Shown in pieces: positions 60,897 through 64,000 of a DNA stretch of 64,000 bases. This DNA is from Neckera pumila (lineage: Eukaryota > Streptophyta > Bryopsida > Hypnales > Neckeraceae), in NCBI GenBank assembly GCA_963969595.1, contig OZ018411.1, forward strand, positions 8,062,501 to 8,126,500, in the 5' to 3' direction. The position numbers and the translations under genes are program-made. Below the pieces are notes generated by a model. It did not search any database, was not told the origin of the DNA, and worked only from the letters and a program-made list of their open reading frames with translations. Position 1 is the first letter of the stretch; each line of letters starts with the position of its first letter.

Positions 60897-61943
60897 ATGC
60901 CAGACAAGCCGTGTGTTCCTGAGTTCGGTCAATGCAGATCTTGTGCATTAGCGGCGCAGAAGGGCCCCGTGAATGGGCCATTTCCCACATCGCATACGGA
61001 GGTTTGTTGCTTGTACAAGTTTCAGCGACAAGGGCAACCTCTGTTATGCCTGAAAGAGAAGCTGCGTGACGGTCTTTGTGAGACCTGCCCATCCAGGTTG
61101 AAGTTCCCACAGCAGCTTCAGGACCAACCACCCCACCTTCCTGATCTTCTATCTCAACACAGCAGCGATGCAGAAGAGGTGAGAGCTCCAGATACTGGAA
61201 AGAAAGGTGGTTCGAAGATAGCGCCGAGACGGCGTCCCGGGTTCAAGAAGCTCACGATTGAGATACGTCCGCCAAAGTTTAAGAGGAAGCTTTGGTTCGG
61301 GACGTATGAGCCCGAGGATGTCCACCGTGCCGAGGACGCCATTAACTATTACATGGGATCCAACTTCCCATATTATTTCTCGGACTCTCCGGCGATCTTT
61401 GCACAACATAAGCTCAGTATTGAGTACCGAGAGTTGCACCCGAACTGTGAGCAGTTTCACCAAGTCGGAGAGAAGCGGATGCGTGCGACCGCGTTCTTTG
61501 CCAGACAGGTGAAGGGAGTTGTCCACACAGTCATAGGCAAGAAGAAGGGACGCCCGAGAAGTACTGGCAAGAATGTCGCCAAAAAAGAGACTACCCCCGA
61601 ACCTGTTGCGTCTTGTTCATCTGGTGTCACGTCTTTGCCTTGCGCATCCGATGCATCAGCCATGGCCGAGGAGACCTCTAATGTTGCAGTAGCAGCGGCA
61701 ACCACCACCACCTATGGTGCAAGTTCTTCTGAGGCGAATTCAGATACTGCCATCACGCCTTCCTGCAAGGTTTTCACATCCCCGTTTGAATCTCAAGAAG
61801 AGGAGTCCTTGAACTTGGACGTGGAGACAATTCCGTATGTCCCAGAATGGAATTCGTGGAATCTTCTGGACGGGTCGAGTACTGATGTTGAAGGCGAACC
61901 GGGACTGGATCCTTCCCCTGTTTTTTTCTGGTGCCCTGAATGA
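60897..61943 (+). CDS. Cys-rich, divergent AP2/ERF-like and AT-hook protein
   Basis: Single-exon gene for a 348-residue probable DNA-binding protein. Residues 6-64 hold eight cysteines (6, 13, 16, 37, 38, 51, 61, 64), including CxxC pairs at 13/16 and 61/64, which could bind zinc. Residues 111-162 resemble an AP2/ERF domain. RRRPGFKKLTIEIR corresponds to the first strands (R-RPWGKW-AEIR), LWFGTY to the WLGTF strand, and the following AEDAINYYMGSNFP to the helix (AA..Y..AA....G......FP). An AT-hook core GRP at 218-220 sits in KKKGRPRS. The C-terminal third is Ser/Thr- and acid-rich, as in activation regions. An AATAAA lies at 62318. AP2/ERF factors are nuclear transcription regulators. The exact family and targets are unknown to me. 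The start is the first ATG of the long frame. Confidence 0.85.
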   Translation: MPDKPCVPEFGQCRSCALAAQKGPVNGPFPTSHTEVCCLYKFQRQGQPLLCLKEKLRDGLCETCPSRLKFPQQLQDQPPHLPDLLSQHSSDAEEVRAPDTGKKGGSKIAPRRRPGFKKLTIEIRPPKFKRKLWFGTYEPEDVHRAEDAINYYMGSNFPYYFSDSPAIFAQHKLSIEYRELHPNCEQFHQVGEKRMRATAFFARQVKGVVHTVIGKKKGRPRSTGKNVAKKETTPEPVASCSSGVTSLPCASDASAMAEETSNVAVAAATTTTYGASSSEANSDTAITPSCKVFTSPFESQEEESLNLDVETIPYVPEWNSWNLLDGSSTDVEGEPGLDPSPVFFWCPE

Positions 61944-62635
61944 GGATTCCTACCCCTCCTGGTTGCATGAACTCATCATAAATTCCTAAAAAGATATGTA
62001 CAGTACCAACACCTATGTTTTTATTGTCTTTGTTACGTTCCATTACTATCCATATTGTGGCCAAGCTCTTTGCTATCACTCAATATGTGATCCGAGTTCT
62101 ACCCCATCCATCTCAACCATTCCTGTACTTTTGCAACTGTTCGCGAATGAGTACATCATTGGCAGACTACAGACAGTCGGTAGGCGGTTGAATGATACGG
62201 TAGCCACATTTTAATAAGCAGGAAACTTGATAGTCCAGAAAGAGACTTACGTTGGTTTCTCACCTCCATCAATGGACGGGTGAGGGCATACAACCTGTCC
62301 AGTGTGCAGACCTTTGTAATAAAGATCGTAATTTTGTATTTGCGTATGTTCTCAAGCTGGTTTCCTCTGCACAACACAAGATGAAGGATACGAAAAACAT
62401 CAAGGATTGAAATTCGCATGTTAGTTCTGAAATAGGAACAACTAACAGCTGGGTTTGCAAGTTGAGCAAGTGAGAGCCCCTCAAAGCAACGAAACATTGT
62501 CCTCACATGTGAGTTTGCCAGCGCGATAATTTCCATCGATTTGCAATGAAGTCGCATGACTTCGCTATAAATAACTCTTGGTTGGGAAATTTTTCAACCC
62601 ACACCTACTCAAGAATGTACCAATGAACATTCATG
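61944..62635. other. 3' flank of the AP2-like gene
   Basis: It contains the likely 3' UTR, with AATAAA at 62318-62323. No further coding region is supportable; the minus-strand frames at 62.2-62.55 kb have no recognisable domain. Confidence 0.4.
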
Positions 62636-63176
62636 GTGCAGACTTCACACTACGGCCGTCGGTTGAGAGTCTGTTGGTTTCACCAATGAAATTTTAGAAA
62701 CCCCAAAGTTTGGCTTCTCAAGCCTTCACAGCGCCACAATCCAAAGTCCGTCGCTTTCAAAATTGCCTACATGGCAGCAAAATGCTTACATGGCAAAAAA
62801 ATTCGACGGACTCTCGAGGAGAGTTTGGGTCTTGCAAAATGTAGGACCCAAACTCTCCTTGAGAGTCCGTCGAATTTTTCAGAATTTTTTTTCATAAAAA
62901 TAAGAAACTGACAAGATCTCGGCCGCTAGATCTTTGTGGACTGTTTTTTGCAAGACGGAAATGCTTCTCCATTCTCCTCTTTCTTGCCTCTCCCTTTGTT
63001 ATTTGTTATTTGTTATTTGGGCTTGGCTTTTGGAAGCTTCACACTATGCCTGGCCAAAGGCTCCAAAACCTATCATTTATTGCTCATTTCTTTGGACTCT
63101 CACCAAAAGTTTGGACTCTCAATCCCACGGCCTCTCGACTTGGACAGCAATAGTGTGAAGACGCCCTTAACCCTTA
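62636..63176. mobile_element. Tourist-like element related to 43768-44335
   Basis: The left end CTTCACACTACGGCC and right end ATAGTGTGAAGACGCCC match the termini of 43768-44335, as does the internal AGCTTCACACTATGCCTGGCC. Inside is an inverted pair built on GACGGACTCTC...GAGAGTTTGGGTC (about 62815-62875). The left terminal bases are altered, so a target duplication cannot be read. Confidence 0.55.
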
Positions 63177-63180
63177 AAGG

Positions 63181-63393
63181 ACAAAGGGGTGACCCTGGAA
63201 ATCATCCTGTTTCATTACCGTGTGACATCATCTACATTAAAAAATTCACAAGTATCTATTGGAAGTCAAGCTACTATAGAAGATTTTCCCTTTTCACAAT
63301 AAACTTTGAGGATGAATAGTTGCACTTCTGTCCTGTAGAGTTTAATTCTCTGTCATCCATCAGCCATTCTATGGCCTCCTCGACGTTTAGGGG
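63181..63393. mobile_element. Short TTAA-bounded element (213 bp)
   Basis: Flanked by TTAA at 63177-63180 and 63394-63397, with ends CCCTTAAAGGAC and GACGTTTAGGGG. It abuts the Tourist-like element on its left. The interior (AGAAGATTTTCCCTTTTCACA, TCTGTCATCCATCAG) matches the fragment at 49735-49900. Confidence 0.65.
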
Positions 63394-63397
63394 TTAA

Positions 63398-64000
63398 ACT
63401 GAACCCATGCTTTGATCACATCCAAAGGACAAGTATAAATAAGTTCCTCATTTTGGATAAGCTTCATGCCTATATACCATACAAGCATCTCTGACCTAAT
63501 CCTTCAGCTCACGAAATAGACAGACAGTGAATTGAACAGGAAGGACTACTCTCGGAAAAAGTCCTAAAAGAGGAGCTAATTGCAACACAGGAATGGGAAT
63601 GATCTCTACGACCGAGAGGATATCAAACATCTGACAGAGTTAGGTTTCTCATACGGGAATTTTGAAGAAAGCGCTACATAATTACACCACCTCCAAAATC
63701 TTACAGAATGAATACTATATCACGAGATGCACACCATCTCAACGTCCGAATGATGGCCATGTCTCCACACTACTTAAATTTTATTGTAACACCTCCTATA
63801 ATTTATAGACAAACAAATACACTTGCCAGTATATCGACTTTAGATACAGAATTAGGAAAGCACAACGATAGATTCTCAATTCAAGCAACGGAATGGTACT
63901 AGCAGTGCAATGTACGAACGTTTCCAACCAGAAATTACATCCCTGGACGAAATTTATATCACCTAGCTTTCTACAAATCTGTCAAGAAGCAATCAAAATA
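63398..64000. other. Unassigned right edge
   Basis: No gene is supportable. The composition resembles UTR or intron sequence, so the edge of a neighbouring gene could lie here, but no splice-consistent coding block is visible. Confidence 0.3.

Noticed and set aside
1..64000. CRISPR arrays, bacterial operons, rRNA genes
   Set aside because: Read for and not seen. The split genes and repeat types are eukaryotic.

Overview
The window is nuclear DNA from a plant. Split genes with GT/AG introns, a plant-type AP2-like factor, plant telomere-type motifs and plant MITE families all point that way. A full-length gene for the axonemal central-pair protein SPAG17/PF6 means the plant makes flagellated sperm, so a bryophyte, lycophyte or fern is likely and a flowering plant or conifer is not. 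I cannot name the species from the sequence.

Layout: 1-15.7 kb is AT-rich, repeat-filled and has no supportable gene. 15.7-17.5 kb holds a possible small two-exon gene on the minus strand, not recognised. 19.26-33.26 kb (minus) is a SPAG17/PF6-like gene of about 26 exons encoding roughly 2,200 residues. A 1.06 kb head-to-head interval (33.26-34.32 kb) with two telo-box motifs separates it from a complete CTP synthase gene on the plus strand (34.32-42.01 kb, 22 coding exons, 591 residues, every splice phase consistent). 42-60.9 kb is again repeat-rich, with nested foldback elements, a tandem duplication and a GC-rich, G-quadruplex-prone island. 60.9-61.9 kb (plus) is a single-exon gene for an unusual protein: an N-terminal Cys-rich region, a divergent AP2/ERF-like domain and an AT-hook. 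The last 2 kb are repeats and unassigned sequence.

The most striking non-genic signal is a repeat family whose copies start and end with the same sequence, TTAA-CCCCTAAAGG...CCTTTAGGGG-TTAA. Three near-intact copies are 922-926 bp long. Shorter families with the same ends but different interiors, and degenerate copies with other elements nested inside them, also occur. The TTAA duplication and CCC/GGG ends resemble piggyBac-type elements. No transposase is visible, so they would be non-autonomous. Other repeats include an Emigrant/pogo-like MITE inside a CTP synthase intron, Tourist-like elements with TTA target duplications, and several long hairpins that could make small RNAs.

The three confident genes have no evident functional link: sperm flagellar motility, pyrimidine nucleotide synthesis and transcription. 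The only arrangement that suggests coupling is the shared promoter interval between SPAG17 and CTP synthase.
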